Shown in pieces: positions 28,136 through 36,043 of a DNA stretch of 58,934 nt. Positions within the stretch are counted from its first letter, which is position 1, and the number at the start of each line of letters is the position of its first letter. The position numbers and the translations under genes were made by a program. The stretch comes from Pseudomonas botevensis (GTDB lineage Bacteria; Pseudomonadota; Gammaproteobacteria; Pseudomonadales; Pseudomonadaceae): positions 1 to 58,934 of the forward strand of contig NZ_JAHTKI010000029.1 in assembly GCF_019145475.1 (NCBI RefSeq), given 5' to 3'. Under the pieces are notes generated by a model. The model was given only the letters and a program-made list of their open reading frames with translations, did not search any database and was not told where the DNA came from.

Positions 28136-29590
28136 CTACGTTCGATAAGCCAGTTGCACGCACACCTTCGCCAGCTGGGTTGTCGGGTCGACCAGCGCGA
28201 CGCAATGGCCGTTGATCTCGAACGCTTCGCTGTGCCTGAGCACCAGCGGCAACTCCGTGCAGCCGAGGATCAGCACGTCGGCCCCCAGCTCACACAAATG
28301 CTCGGCGGCGATGAGCAGTTGGTCTTTGCAGATGCCCTCGGTAAACCCTGCCTTGATGCCGCGCTCGCCATAGATCGAGTCCATGACCAACGCCTGGTAG
28401 TCGACGCCAGGGGTGACGATGTGCAGCCCGGCCCGCCGCGCGGCCTCGTGGTAGACCTGGCTTTTGATCGTCCCGGAAGTCGCCAGCAGCCCCACGGTTT
28501 TGCCAGCGCCGTACTGCTGCACGATCGCTTCTACGGTTTCGGTCAGCATGTTCACGATGGGCACGCGCAAGTGTGTCTGGATGCGCTCGACAAACGCGTG
28601 AGCGGTGTTGCACGGGATCGCGATCGCATGGGCACCGGCACTTTCCAGACGCTTGCAAGTGGCGTACATCGCCATCGTCGGATCCGTTTCCTCATACAGC
28701 AGGTTGGCCGTGCGATCGGGAATCTGCGGGTTCTGTTCCACCACCATTTTGAGGTGTTCCTGATCGCGATCCGCAGGCGTGTTGGCAACCACCTTGCCCA
28801 TGAAGTCCACGGTTGCAGCCGGGCCGACGCCTCCGACGATGCCGAGTTTGAAGGGCGGGCGGGTCGTGCCTCCCTCTTCCTGTGTTGCGAAACCGGCGTA
28901 CACCTCGTTGATGTCCAGCACGCGGATGCCGCGCCGTTGCAGGTCGCCGCAGACCAGCGAGAGCTCGGTCATGCCCGGCAGGACAATCGACGCCCCCTGA
29001 TCCTGCAGCGACAGGCAGGCTTGATACACCGTCTCCAATGGCACGCCTTGCAGGTTGCCATCCTTGACCCCGTTGAGGCCGTACATCGCGTGCATCAGCG
29101 CGGCCTGTTCGTCGCTGCCCGGATAAACCAGTTTGAAGTCCCCAAAGTAGCGTTCGAACAGGCCTGAGTGGCGAACGTAGTCCGAGGCGACAATACCCAG
29201 GACTGCGCCGGGTTCGGCCAGGTGTTCGACGTGCCGACGCAGCGCCGTCAGCATGTCGAGCACCGGGATGTTCAGTTCTTGCTGGATTTCATCGCGAAAC
29301 GTGTGGCTGGCGAAGCACGGCAGCATCACCGCATCCACGCCGCTGTCCTCGAAGGATTTGCAGACCTGGAAAACGTAGAACTTCCTCGAGGTCATGTTGG
29401 CTTTGCGGTCCAGCGGCAGCAGCACATCCTTGAACGGGTGTTGCTCGAAGAGGAAGTGATAGCGGCCCTGATCCTCAAGCACCGCTCTGGATTTGACCAG
29501 TTTGTAAAACAGGTCACCGCCGGCCAGAGACCCGAGGCCACCGACGATGCCCAGTTTGCGTACGCGGCCAGGGGCTGATGTGCTTTGCAT
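28136..29590 (-). CDS. Two-domain aspartate/glutamate racemase-like protein
   Basis: Protein of 484 aa made of two tandem Asp/Glu/hydantoin racemase domains, about double the usual 230-270 aa. The second domain (about 245-484) has both catalytic cysteines, C327 in IPCNTAHAF and C444 in GCTELPL. The first domain (about 10-235) keeps C92 in LPCFASHTF but has M207 in PGMTEL where a Cys is expected and lacks the Asn of CNT, so it is probably inactive or altered. Start: GAGG overlaps the upstream stop; ATG 29590 is 9 nt from it, while ATG 29599 touches it, so 29590 is preferred. Eleven nt separate it from the symporter stop, so the two are one operon: uptake then racemisation of an acidic amino acid. 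Confidence 0.88.
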   Translation of the reverse strand: MQSTSAPGRVRKLGIVGGLGSLAGGDLFYKLVKSRAVLEDQGRYHFLFEQHPFKDVLLPLDRKANMTSRKFYVFQVCKSFEDSGVDAVMLPCFASHTFRDEIQQELNIPVLDMLTALRRHVEHLAEPGAVLGIVASDYVRHSGLFERYFGDFKLVYPGSDEQAALMHAMYGLNGVKDGNLQGVPLETVYQACLSLQDQGASIVLPGMTELSLVCGDLQRRGIRVLDINEVYAGFATQEEGGTTRPPFKLGIVGGVGPAATVDFMGKVVANTPADRDQEHLKMVVEQNPQIPDRTANLLYEETDPTMAMYATCKRLESAGAHAIAIPCNTAHAFVERIQTHLRVPIVNMLTETVEAIVQQYGAGKTVGLLATSGTIKSQVYHEAARRAGLHIVTPGVDYQALVMDSIYGERGIKAGFTEGICKDQLLIAAEHLCELGADVLILGCTELPLVLRHSEAFEINGHCVALVDPTTQLAKVCVQLAYRT

Positions 29591-29601
29591 GATCGTCATC
29601 C

Positions 29602-30906
29602 TCAGGCCACGGTGGCCGAACGTTTGGACAGCGCAGCCGTCTCTCGCGAGCCTTCACCCTGAGGCGCCTCGCCGGGTTCTTCATGGGGTTCGGATTTCGC
29701 CACCACGGCGGTGGCGATGCTGTTGCCCACGACGTTGGTGGCGGTACGTGCCATATCGAGGAACTGGTCGATGCCAATGATCAGCAACAGCCCGGCTTCG
29801 GGAAGGTTGAACATCGGCAACGTGGCGGCGACCACCACAATCGAGGCGCGTGCCACGCCGGCCATGCCTTTGCTGGTAATCATCAGCGTCAGCAGGATCA
29901 GCAGTTGCTGGGTGAAGCTCAGGTCGATGTTGTAGGCCTGGGCGATGAACATGATGGCGAACGCCTGGTACATCATCGAACCGTCGAGATTGAACGAGTA
30001 GCCCAGTGGCAGGACGAAGCTCGACACCCGTTTCGGCGCGCCGAATTTCTCGAGGGCCTCCATGGTCTTCGGGTACGCCGACTCACTGCTGGCGGTGGAA
30101 AACGCCAGCAGGATTGGTTCGCGGATGAGTTTGCCAAGGCTGAACACCGAGCGCCCGAGAAACAGGTAACCGGCGCCAAACAGCACGGTCCACAGAATCA
30201 GAATGCCGAAGTAGAACTCGGCGATCAGCTTGCCGTAATCCACCAGCAGACCGATGCCCTGGGTGGTGATGGCCGAGGCAATCGCCGCGAACACGCCAAT
30301 TGGGGCGAAGGCCATGACGTAGTCGGTGATCTTGAACATCACCTTCGCCAACTCCTCGATGCTGTCGACCACCCGGGTGTAGCCCGCGCGTTTCACGCCG
30401 GCCAGGGCAAAACCGAAGAACAGCGAAAACACCACAATTTGCAGAATCTCGTTGTTGGCCATGGCTTCGGCGATGCTGCGGGGGAATACGTGGCTGATGA
30501 ACACCTTGAGGCTGAAATCGCCGGTGTTGACCACCACCGGGCTCGCCGCGTGCTGAACTACCTCCATGTTCAGTCCGGCGCCCGGCTGGAACAGGTTGAC
30601 CAGGCCCATGCCGATGGCCAGAGATACCGCCGAGGCGCTGACAAACCAGATCATCGCCCGCAGGCCAATGCGCCCGACAGCTCGGGAGTTGCCCATGCTG
30701 GCGATGCCGCCGACCAGGGTGGCGAAGACCAGCGGCGCAATAATCATCTTGATCATGCGCAGGAAAATATCGGTGACCATCGAGAAGTAGGCGGCGATCT
30801 CTTTGGCGCTTTGTTCGCTCCCTGCGAAATGGTGGCAGGTCCAACCGACCAGCACGCCCAGGGCAATGCCAATGGCGATTCGACGCGGAAGTTTGTTGTT
30901 CTTCAC
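29602..30906 (-). CDS. DAACS-family Na+(H+):dicarboxylate/amino-acid symporter
   Basis: Protein of 434 aa related to GltP and DctA. Signature segments are present: hairpin 1 STASSESAYPKTMEAL, helix 7 NLDGSMMYQAFAIMF, hairpin 2 ITSKGMAGVARASIVV and helix 8 IDQFLDMARTATNVVGNSIA with the Asp and Arg that bind substrate in glutamate/aspartate carriers. The Arg in helix 8 (DMARTATN) favours acidic amino acids or C4-dicarboxylates over neutral ones. It starts with GTG 30906 (GAGG 8 nt upstream) and leads the operon with the racemase. The divergent LysR gene probably controls it. Confidence 0.9.
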   Translation of the reverse strand: MKNNKLPRRIAIGIALGVLVGWTCHHFAGSEQSAKEIAAYFSMVTDIFLRMIKMIIAPLVFATLVGGIASMGNSRAVGRIGLRAMIWFVSASAVSLAIGMGLVNLFQPGAGLNMEVVQHAASPVVVNTGDFSLKVFISHVFPRSIAEAMANNEILQIVVFSLFFGFALAGVKRAGYTRVVDSIEELAKVMFKITDYVMAFAPIGVFAAIASAITTQGIGLLVDYGKLIAEFYFGILILWTVLFGAGYLFLGRSVFSLGKLIREPILLAFSTASSESAYPKTMEALEKFGAPKRVSSFVLPLGYSFNLDGSMMYQAFAIMFIAQAYNIDLSFTQQLLILLTLMITSKGMAGVARASIVVVAATLPMFNLPEAGLLLIIGIDQFLDMARTATNVVGNSIATAVVAKSEPHEEPGEAPQGEGSRETAALSKRSATVA

Positions 30907-31134
30907 GGAGCTTTCCTCAAGTGGTTTTTGTGCTTTTTCTACTTGGCAGGACGCCAGTGCATCGGGGCGCAGCGATGGGCTGGCGCCTCGATGTTTTCGA
31001 TTCTAGGGGCGTGTTGGCACCCCGTTGATGAGTAATCCCGATGGCCCTATGCGGTTTTGGAATAGTTTTGCAAAGGCGTGTCTGGCACCGGAAAACGCGA
31101 CGTACACTGTGGTTTCACCGCGTGAGGCGCCGAT

Positions 31135-32067
31135 ATGCAAATCAAATGGCTGGACGATCTTCTAGCGATCTCCGAATGGAAAAACTTCTCCCGTGCGGCG
31201 GAGGTTCGCTGTGTGACGCAATCGGCCTTGTCACGGCGCATACGTTCGCTGGAAGAGTGGGTCGGCGCCGAGCTGGTGGATCGCGGCACCTATCCGGTTC
31301 AGCTCACCCCGGCGGGGCGTACGTTCTGCACGGAAGGGCGTGAGGCGCTGGCGGGGTTGTTGAGGCTGCGTTCGGCTTTGCGCGAGGGCGAGCGGATGCC
31401 CGGACGGTCGATTCAGGTCACTGCCGGCCACAGCCTTTCAATGACTTTCCTGCCGAAGTGGCTGACGCAGTTTCAGCAGCACAATGAGCAGTTCAATGCC
31501 CGGGTGGTTGCGGCCAACATCCATGACGCGGTGATCGCGCTGGAAGAGGGCGGCTGCGATTTGATGATCGTCTATCACCACCCTCTGGCGCCGATTCTTC
31601 TGGACCCGGAAAAATTCGGCAGCCTTACCCTGGGGCACGACGCCTTCATCCCGTTATGTGCGCCTGACCCACAGGGTCAGCCGCTCTACCGCCTGCCGGG
31701 CACCACCGCCAAACCCGTGCCGCACCTGGCCTACACCGCCACCACTTTCCTCGCTCGCGTTGCCGATATCGTCATCCGGAACGGTCCCGGTGCCAGTGTT
31801 CTGGAACGGTGCTATGAGGCTGACATGGCGATGCTGCTGATGCGCATGGCGATCGAAGGTTATGGCGTGGCCTGGCTGCCGCAAAGTGCGGTGGTCGACG
31901 AGTTGCAACGAGGGCAGTTGGTCAGGGCCGGCGGCGACGAATGGAGTACGCGCCTGGAAATTCGCACCTACTGCTCGATCACCAACGAAAACCCGACCAT
32001 GCGCAGCCTGTGGAAGACCCTCGAAGGGGCCTCGCGCAATCTGCACGGGAATGCGTCGGCTCACTGA
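31135..32067 (+). CDS. LysR-family regulator, divergent from the symporter
   Basis: Protein of 310 aa. N-terminal winged helix-turn-helix (about 1-60: FSRAAEVRCVTQSALSRRIRSLEEWVGAELVDR, quoted in part) and a C-terminal periplasmic-binding-like effector domain. The first residues, MQIKWLDDLLAISEWKNFSRAA, fit LysR members tied to amino-acid uptake. The 228-nt gap to the divergent symporter gene should hold both promoters. Its 3' end overlaps the convergent HxlR gene by 7 nt. Likely effector: the acidic amino acid handled by the neighbouring operon, inferred only from position. Confidence 0.9.
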   Translation: MQIKWLDDLLAISEWKNFSRAAEVRCVTQSALSRRIRSLEEWVGAELVDRGTYPVQLTPAGRTFCTEGREALAGLLRLRSALREGERMPGRSIQVTAGHSLSMTFLPKWLTQFQQHNEQFNARVVAANIHDAVIALEEGGCDLMIVYHHPLAPILLDPEKFGSLTLGHDAFIPLCAPDPQGQPLYRLPGTTAKPVPHLAYTATTFLARVADIVIRNGPGASVLERCYEADMAMLLMRMAIEGYGVAWLPQSAVVDELQRGQLVRAGGDEWSTRLEIRTYCSITNENPTMRSLWKTLEGASRNLHGNASAH

Positions 32068-32441
32068 GCCTTGGGTTTGCGACCGCGCGCGGACGGTTTG
32101 ACCGGCACGCTTTTGCCGTACTCGCTCCACCATTGGGTGAGCGCCTCCATGGTCGGGCCAAGTGCCCGAGCCTTGGCGGTCATCTCGTATTCGACGCGCG
32201 GAGGAACTTCGGCAAAGACTGTCCGGGTGATCAGCCCGTCGTTTTCCAGCTCGCGAAGTTGCGCCGTCAGCATGTGCTGGGTGATGCCATCGATCGCCTT
32301 GCGCAGCTCGCCGAAGCGGTAGATCCGCTGGTTCAGCAGCCACATGATTTCCAGTTTCCACTTGCCCGAAAGCAGCGCGAAAGCCCGGCGCATTTCTTCG
32401 TGCATGTTGACGTTTTCGGCGTCATTAGTCTGGTTTTCCAT
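32061..32441 (-). CDS. HxlR-family transcriptional regulator
   Basis: Winged-helix regulator of 126 aa with the HxlR core (LLSGKWKLEIMWLLNQRIYRFGELRKAIDGITQHMLTAQLRELENDGLI, quoted in part). The Cys near the N-terminus used by redox-sensing members is absent: the segment reads EEMRRAFALLSGKW. ATG 32441 has GGAA 7 nt upstream; ATGs at 32480 and 32492 would add 13 or 17 residues but lack a ribosome site. It is divergent from the SDR gene, the usual arrangement for HxlR repressors controlling a detoxifying oxidoreductase. A palindrome over its start is a likely self-operator. Confidence 0.85.
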   Translation of the reverse strand: MENQTNDAENVNMHEEMRRAFALLSGKWKLEIMWLLNQRIYRFGELRKAIDGITQHMLTAQLRELENDGLITRTVFAEVPPRVEYEMTAKARALGPTMEALTQWWSEYGKSVPVKPSARGRKPKAQ

Positions 32442-32446
32442 ACTAA
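32425..32446. promoter_or_regulatory. Inverted repeat at hxlR start, candidate HxlR operator
   Basis: Arms TTAGTCTGG and CCATACTAA (8 of 9 complementary) separated by TTTT. It overlaps the hxlR ATG and lies about 95 nt before the SDR start, so binding could shut hxlR and perhaps the SDR promoter. Confidence 0.5.
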
Positions 32447-32539
32447 GTTCCAGTTTTTCATCCTGCTTGTGGACTTTCATGTTAGGCGACATCGTAGGGG
32501 CAAGCCATCCCTCAACACCCTGACTGACTGGAGATTCAC

Positions 32540-33283
32540 ATGTCCCGACTCAATGAAAAAGTAGCCTTCGTCACCGGCGCCGGCCGTGGCATCGGCCGCG
32601 CTACGGCCAGGCTCTTCGCGGCGCAAGGCGCGAAGGTCGCGGTGGTTTCGCGCACGGCTGAAAATGTCGACCAAGTGGTGGCGGAGATCCGCGCGGCGGG
32701 CGGCGTTGCGCTGGGTGTGGTGTGCGATCTGGGCGATCCCGAGCAGATCACCGCAGCGGTCGCCAACGTGGCGCAAACCTTTGGCCGGATCGACATTCTG
32801 GTGAACAACGCGTTCGATCCGTCGGTGGTGTTTTCATCGGTGCTCGACCTGTCGACCGATCAATTGCAACGCAACTTCGAGATGGGGCCGATTGCCTATC
32901 TGAGAACCATGCAAGCCTGCTATCCGCACCTCAAGGCCAGCGGCGCGGGCCGGGTCATCAACTTCGGCTCGCTGGCCGGCGTCATCGGCATGCCGGGATA
33001 CGCCCCGTACAACATGGCCAAGGAAGCGGTGCGCGCGCTGACCCGTTCGGCGGCCAGGGAGTGGGGTGCCGACAACATCACGGTGAATAACGTCATGCCG
33101 GTCGCCGACACCTGGGGGGCGGCGGCCAACGTACCGGCGCCCACCAACGTGCTGGGCCGTTATGGCTCGCCTGAGGAAGACATTGCCCCGGTGGTGCTGT
33201 TCCTCGCCAGCAAGGACGGGCAATTCCTCACCGGTTACAGCCTGACGCCTGACGGCGGACAGATCATCGACAGCGCGCGGTAA
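32540..33283 (+). CDS. Short-chain dehydrogenase/reductase, classical type
   Basis: Protein of 247 aa. Cofactor motif TGAGRGIG (12-19), NNA (89-91), catalytic S144, Y157 and K161 (YNMAK). VSRTAEN after beta-2, with Arg rather than Asp, hints at NADPH. It reduces or oxidises a carbonyl or alcohol that cannot be named. GGAG lies before the ATG. It is divergent from the HxlR gene and followed by a REP-type palindrome pair. Confidence 0.9.
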   Translation: MSRLNEKVAFVTGAGRGIGRATARLFAAQGAKVAVVSRTAENVDQVVAEIRAAGGVALGVVCDLGDPEQITAAVANVAQTFGRIDILVNNAFDPSVVFSSVLDLSTDQLQRNFEMGPIAYLRTMQACYPHLKASGAGRVINFGSLAGVIGMPGYAPYNMAKEAVRALTRSAAREWGADNITVNNVMPVADTWGAAANVPAPTNVLGRYGSPEEDIAPVVLFLASKDGQFLTGYSLTPDGGQIIDSAR

Positions 33284-33289
33284 CGTTCA

Positions 33290-33374
33290 GGGGCGCGGAC
33301 TTGCTCGCCAATTGCGCTGTATCCCGCCATCAAACGCTGGCGGATGCGACGCCTTCGCGCGCAAGTTCGCTCCC
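33290..33374. repeat. REP-like inverted pair (REPIN-like)
   Basis: Left unit GGGGCGCGGACTTGCTCGCC (33290-33309) and right unit 33351-33374 (CGCGCGCAAGTTCGCTCCC inside it) are imperfect inverted copies of the kind common between P. fluorescens genes. The right unit lies inside the last codons of the convergent MFS gene. Confidence 0.5.
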
Positions 33375-34574
33375 GGCCGTTTGGCGGTGGTGGGCCTTGC
33401 GAGCCGAACGTGCGGCAAGCAAGGCCAGGACAGCCGCCACGCCAAGCAGCAACGCGCTCAACTCGAACGTCGCCCGATAGCCGTTCAAGTCAAACACCAA
33501 CCCACCCACGGTCGCACCGGACGCAATCGCCAATTGAACGATTGCCACCATCAAACCGCCTCCGGCCTCGGCGTCATTCGGAAGCGTTCTCGCCAGCCAT
33601 GTCCACCAGCCGACGGGCGCGGCCGTTGCGACCAGTCCCCAGAACCCCAGCAGCACGGTCGTGGTGATCGCCGAGCTGCCGAATGACACCAGCCCTAGCG
33701 CGATGACGGCCATCAGGACCGGGATGACAATCAGCGTGCGGTGCAGGCCCTTTTTCAGGAAGGCCTCAATCAGGAAGGTGCCGGCGAGCCCCGCCAGCCC
33801 CAGTACCAGCAACATCAGCGAGAGCATGGACACGCTGACATGCGTAACCGTTTCCAGGAACGGGCGCAGGTAGGTGAACAGCATGAACTGGCCCATGAAA
33901 AATACGCTGACTGCCAGCATGCCCAGCGCCACCGGCATGCGTTTCATCAGGTTGAAGACATTGCCGGTGCCGGAACGGGTCTGCGCCTTCATGGTCGGCA
34001 GGCTGACCAACAGCCAGACCGTCGTGATCAACGCCACCGGCACCACGCAAAAGAACGCGCCGCGCCAGCCGATCAGCGCACCCAGATAGGCGCCAAGGGG
34101 CGCGGCCACCACGGTTGCCAGTGCATTGCCGCCGTTGACGATGGCCATGGCCCGGGTGATCTGGTCTTCCGGAACCAGGCGCATGGCGGTCGCCGCCGAG
34201 AGCGACCAGAAGCCGCCAATCGCCACGCCGATCAGTGCGCGGCCGACCATGAACATCCAGTAGCTCGGGGCAAAGGCGACCACCGCGCCGGACAGGATCA
34301 TCAGCAGGGTCAGGGAAAGCAGCAGCGGCTTGCGGTCGACGCGCGCGGCGAGCATCGGGATCAGCAGGCTGGTGAACAGGGCGAACAGCCCCGATACGGA
34401 GATGCCCTGGCCGGCCTGGCCCTCGGTGACCTGCAAATCGGCGGCAATCGGCGTCAGCAGGCTGACCGGCATGAATTCCGAGGCCACCAGCACGAACGCG
34501 GCCAGCGACATCGCCAGGACCGCGCCCCATGAGTGCCGGACTTCACGGGTGGCGGGAAGGGAGTGATGAGTCAT
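33330..34574 (-). CDS. MFS transporter, DHA1 family, NepI-like
   Basis: Protein of 414 aa with 12 membrane helices. It opens WGAVLAMSLAAFVLVASEFMPVSLLTPIAADLQVTEGQAGQ, quoted in part, which resembles the purine-ribonucleoside exporter NepI and relatives. Motif A is ARVDRKPLLLS. The last residues (SELAREGVASASV) are encoded by the right arm of a REP-like repeat, so the normal C-terminus has probably been replaced or extended. AGGA is 8 nt before the ATG. It follows the alcohol dehydrogenase on the same strand after 93 nt holding a hairpin. Substrate unknown; a nucleoside or drug is possible. Confidence 0.88.
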   Translation of the reverse strand: MTHHSLPATREVRHSWGAVLAMSLAAFVLVASEFMPVSLLTPIAADLQVTEGQAGQGISVSGLFALFTSLLIPMLAARVDRKPLLLSLTLLMILSGAVVAFAPSYWMFMVGRALIGVAIGGFWSLSAATAMRLVPEDQITRAMAIVNGGNALATVVAAPLGAYLGALIGWRGAFFCVVPVALITTVWLLVSLPTMKAQTRSGTGNVFNLMKRMPVALGMLAVSVFFMGQFMLFTYLRPFLETVTHVSVSMLSLMLLVLGLAGLAGTFLIEAFLKKGLHRTLIVIPVLMAVIALGLVSFGSSAITTTVLLGFWGLVATAAPVGWWTWLARTLPNDAEAGGGLMVAIVQLAIASGATVGGLVFDLNGYRATFELSALLLGVAAVLALLAARSARKAHHRQTAGSELAREGVASASV

Positions 34575-34602
34575 TGTCTGAATCCTGTATTGCGTGAAGC
34601 GT

Positions 34603-34626
34603 CGCGGCTTCGGGAGCGAAGCCGCG
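34603..34626. repeat. Perfect 10-bp hairpin between adh and MFS genes
   Basis: CGCGGCTTCG / CGAAGCCGCG with loop GGAG and no T-run on either side. It resembles a REP-type stem-loop rather than a terminator and may lower read-through or protect the adh mRNA. Confidence 0.6.
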
Positions 34627-34667
34627 AGAGGGAAGAGGTGCCCGCTGCGGGCACCGAACGGGCGTGC

Positions 34668-35717
34668 TCAGCCAGCCAGCGTTGCGTTGTCGATCACGAA
34701 GCGGTACTTCACGTCACCCTTGAGCATGCGCTCGTAGGATTCGTTGATCTGGTCGGCGCGGATCAGTTCGATGTCCGAGACGATGCCGTGCTCGGCGCAG
34801 AAATCGAGCATCTCCTGGGTTTCGGGAATGCCGCCGATCATCGAGCCGGCCAGCGTGCGGCGCTTCATGATCAGGTTGAACACGTTGGGTGACGGATGCG
34901 GCGAGGCCGGCGCGCCGACCAGGGTCAATGCCCCGTCGCGCTTGAGCAGCGCCAGGAATGCGTCGAGATCGTGCGGTGCGGCAACCGTGTTGAGGATGAA
35001 GTCGAAGCTCTTGGCATGCGCGGCCATTTCTTCGGTGTTGCGCGACACCACGACTTCATCGGCGCCCAGTTCCCTGGCGGCTTCACGTTTGGACTCGGAC
35101 GTGGTGAACGCCACGACATGGGCACCCATCGCGTGAGCCAGTTTGATGCCCATGTGGCCCAGGCCACCGATGCCGACCACGCCGATCTTCTTGCCCGGCC
35201 CGGCGTTCCAGTGACGCAGCGGCGAGTAGGTGGTGATCCCGGCGCACAGCAACGGCGCGACAGCCGCCAGTTGTGCCTCGGGATGGCGGATGCGCAGGAC
35301 GTAACGCTCATGCACCACGATGTTTTGCGAATAGCCGCCGAGGGTCCAGCCGGGGGCGTCCGGGGTCGGGAAGTTGTAGGTGCCGATCATGCCGTCGCAA
35401 TAGTTTTCCAGCCCGGTTTCGCAGTCATCGCAGTGTTTGCAGCTGTCGACGATGCAACCGACGCCGACCAGATCGCCGACCCGGAAATCCGCGACATGGG
35501 CGCCCACCGCCGAAACGCGACCCACGATTTCGTGGCCCGGCACGCAAGGAAACTGCGTACCGGCCCACTCGGCGCGGACCTGGTGCAGATCCGAATGGCA
35601 GATGCCGCAGAAGGCGATATCGATCTGTACATCATGGGCGGCCGGCGCGCGGCGATTGATTTGCATCGGCTCAAGGGGTTTGTCGCCCGCGTGGGCACCG
35701 TAGGCTTGTACAAGCAT
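34668..35717 (-). CDS. Zinc-dependent alcohol dehydrogenase, YahK/CAD-like
   Basis: Protein of 349 aa. Catalytic zinc ligands are C40-H41 (GICHSD), the GHE motif (VPGHEIVG) and C160s (PLLCAGIT). Structural zinc cysteines lie in DSCKHCDDCETGLENYC. The cofactor motif is GIGGLGHMGIKLA, with TTSESKR after beta-2, fitting NADPH as in YahK and plant cinnamyl-alcohol dehydrogenases. It probably reduces a broad range of aldehydes. GAGG is 8 nt before the ATG. Its neighbours (HxlR, SDR, MFS) suggest an aldehyde or electrophile response group, which is inference. Confidence 0.92.
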   Translation of the reverse strand: MLVQAYGAHAGDKPLEPMQINRRAPAAHDVQIDIAFCGICHSDLHQVRAEWAGTQFPCVPGHEIVGRVSAVGAHVADFRVGDLVGVGCIVDSCKHCDDCETGLENYCDGMIGTYNFPTPDAPGWTLGGYSQNIVVHERYVLRIRHPEAQLAAVAPLLCAGITTYSPLRHWNAGPGKKIGVVGIGGLGHMGIKLAHAMGAHVVAFTTSESKREAARELGADEVVVSRNTEEMAAHAKSFDFILNTVAAPHDLDAFLALLKRDGALTLVGAPASPHPSPNVFNLIMKRRTLAGSMIGGIPETQEMLDFCAEHGIVSDIELIRADQINESYERMLKGDVKYRFVIDNATLAG

Positions 35718-36043
35718 GGGAACGTCCTCGATGAATTTCTCGAAGGGACATTCTCTCGGTCTTGTCGAAGCGGCTGTAGTTCATTCCAGTGGAATGCTTG
35801 CCCGATTCTCTGATTCTTGATTTCCGGCAGGGCGCTTGCCCATGCCGGGATGTTAAACCGACAGCCGCGCCGCTGCGCGTCACTCTATGGACTCGCCATA
35901 CCTTGAACCATGGTGCCAAACTCTGTTGCAGTGTTCTCGCCGCGCTGCTTGTATCCTTGCGTCGGGCGAGGAAACGCCTGCAGTCGATGCCACAGAGCAG
36001 CCACTGCCACAACTGGAACCCGGACTGTCCATCAGGTACTGAA
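35718..36043. other. Intergenic region, no gene seen
   Basis: About 325 nt between the divergent alcohol dehydrogenase and diguanylate cyclase genes. A frame open from 35789 joins the cyclase, but its amino-acid content (many Arg, Cys, Pro) and lack of a ribosome site argue against translation. Both promoters must lie here. No palindrome stands out. Confidence 0.6.

Noticed and set aside
29683..31035. Plus-strand 450-codon frame opposite the symporter
   Set aside because: His/Gly/Asp-rich antisense translation; the minus strand carries all DAACS motifs.
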